Shown piece by piece: positions 63,526-64,000 of a stretch of 64,000 nt of DNA (the first letter of the stretch is position 1; each line of letters begins with the position of its first letter). The notes under the pieces were generated by a model. It did no database searches, had not been told where the DNA came from, and was given only the letters and a program-made list of their open reading frames with translations. Made by a program: the position numbers and the translations under genes. This stretch comes from Fulvimarina manganoxydans. GTDB lineage: Bacteria > Pseudomonadota > Alphaproteobacteria > Rhizobiales > Rhizobiaceae. The DNA is taken from the NCBI RefSeq assembly GCF_900176465.1, contig NZ_FWXR01000009.1, positions 1 through 64,000 of the forward strand, in the 5' to 3' direction.

Positions 63526-63933
63526 ATGGACAATCACGCAGCGATCGGGGCCGTGGCGCTCTATACGGCGCTCAACATCGTCGTGCTTTACGCCCTTTCC
63601 ATCCAGACCGGGCGACTGCGCATGCGCCATAAGATCCTGATGGGAGATGGCGGCCACCCTCGGATGATCCGGGTCATGCGCGGTCACGCCAACGCCATCG
63701 AAACCATGCCCATGACGCTCATAGCGCTCGCCCTTGCTGCGCTTTTGGGCGCCGCACCGCTGACGATCCATGGCCTCGGACTGGCGCTCACCATCGGCCG
63801 GGCGCTTCATGCCATTCATTTCATGGCCGCGGATGCACCCCGCTGGCAGCGAGGGCTCGGCTTCGTCCTCACCGCCATTTCCATGGCGCTTGCCGGGCTC
63901 TATGCCGGCATTCTCGGCATCATGGCGCTCTGA
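63526..63933 (+). CDS. MAPEG family membrane protein
   Basis: Membrane protein of 135 aa with four helices (AIGAVALYTALNIVVLYALS, METMP...LIALALAALLGA, IHGLGLALTIGRALHAIHF, GFVLTAISMALAGLYAG). MIRVMRGHANAIETMPMTLIALALA has the RxHxNxxE motif of MAPEG proteins, which include glutathione-dependent enzymes; actual activity unknown. ATG 63526 after AAAGGGAGC. Divergent from nnrU. Confidence 0.9.
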   Translation: MDNHAAIGAVALYTALNIVVLYALSIQTGRLRMRHKILMGDGGHPRMIRVMRGHANAIETMPMTLIALALAALLGAAPLTIHGLGLALTIGRALHAIHFMAADAPRWQRGLGFVLTAISMALAGLYAGILGIMAL

Positions 63934-64000
63934 GCGCGGAGCAAGAGGCAAGCGAGCCATTCGATGGCATTCACCGGCTCCTGCGACGATCGACAGAGAG

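Overview
The window reads as chromosome of an alphaproteobacterium of the order Hyphomicrobiales (Rhizobiales). The clues are the leuS-lptE-holA gene order, a complete cho/bet choline-to-betaine locus, Irr-type iron control motifs, a NnrU-type membrane protein, generally GC-rich coding DNA and dense four-base ATGA gene overlaps. A marine or salt-exposed relative such as the Aurantimonadaceae would fit, but the genus cannot be fixed from the sequence alone.

Layout. 1-5.0 kb is accessory DNA: a 3' fragment of an IS5-type transposase, a DUF4214/RTX-like exported protein of mixed base composition, tRNA-Ser(GCT), transposon debris and tRNA-Arg(CCT). 5.0-9.5 kb is a thiamine block: thiamine pyrophosphokinase facing away from a TPP riboswitch that leads thiB-thiP-thiQ. 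9.5-17.7 kb holds an M48 lipoprotein peptidase, an orphan amino-acid/amide-type binding protein, a haem-globin chemoreceptor, a GST, a lytic transglycosylase and a TlpA-like thioredoxin. 17.8-22.1 kb is a minus-strand cluster of alkaline phosphatase, a Tat-exported CPxC protein and a two-gene ABC transporter whose permease has a histidine-rich loop. 22.2-28.9 kb holds acs, a DUF1761 protein, an AI-2E family exporter, hydroxypyruvate isomerase, YggS and a BrnT toxin beside an unusual antitoxin carrying a DUF1508-like domain.

29-35.5 kb is core housekeeping (leuS, lptE, holA, argG) with a Uma2-family protein. 35.6-42.7 kb is one 2352-residue exported protein combining nuclease, beta-propeller-like and 5'-nucleotidase regions with a DUF4214 tail. 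A near-perfect Pho box lies upstream, so together with the alkaline phosphatase it suggests extracellular phosphorus scavenging from nucleic acids. 43.3-45.4 kb has a CtaG-like protein, a KGG-repeat stress protein and a MarR regulator. 45.4-54.5 kb is the choline locus: choX-choW-choV uptake on one strand and betI-betC-(GST)-betB-betA on the other, around a candidate BetI operator. 54.6-64 kb has a quinone oxidoreductase, a DUF1289 protein, an iron-box-controlled unknown gene next to an iron-box-controlled dps, an XRE regulator, a SleB-type hydrolase, der, its YfgM-like neighbour, nnrU and a MAPEG protein.

Dispersed through the window at the 3' ends of genes are two families of palindromic repeats. 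One is a MITE-like element of about 124 bp (three copies). The other is a hairpin of about 45 bp bounded by GTAAG/CTTAC (two copies). No rRNA, CRISPR array or prophage was seen.
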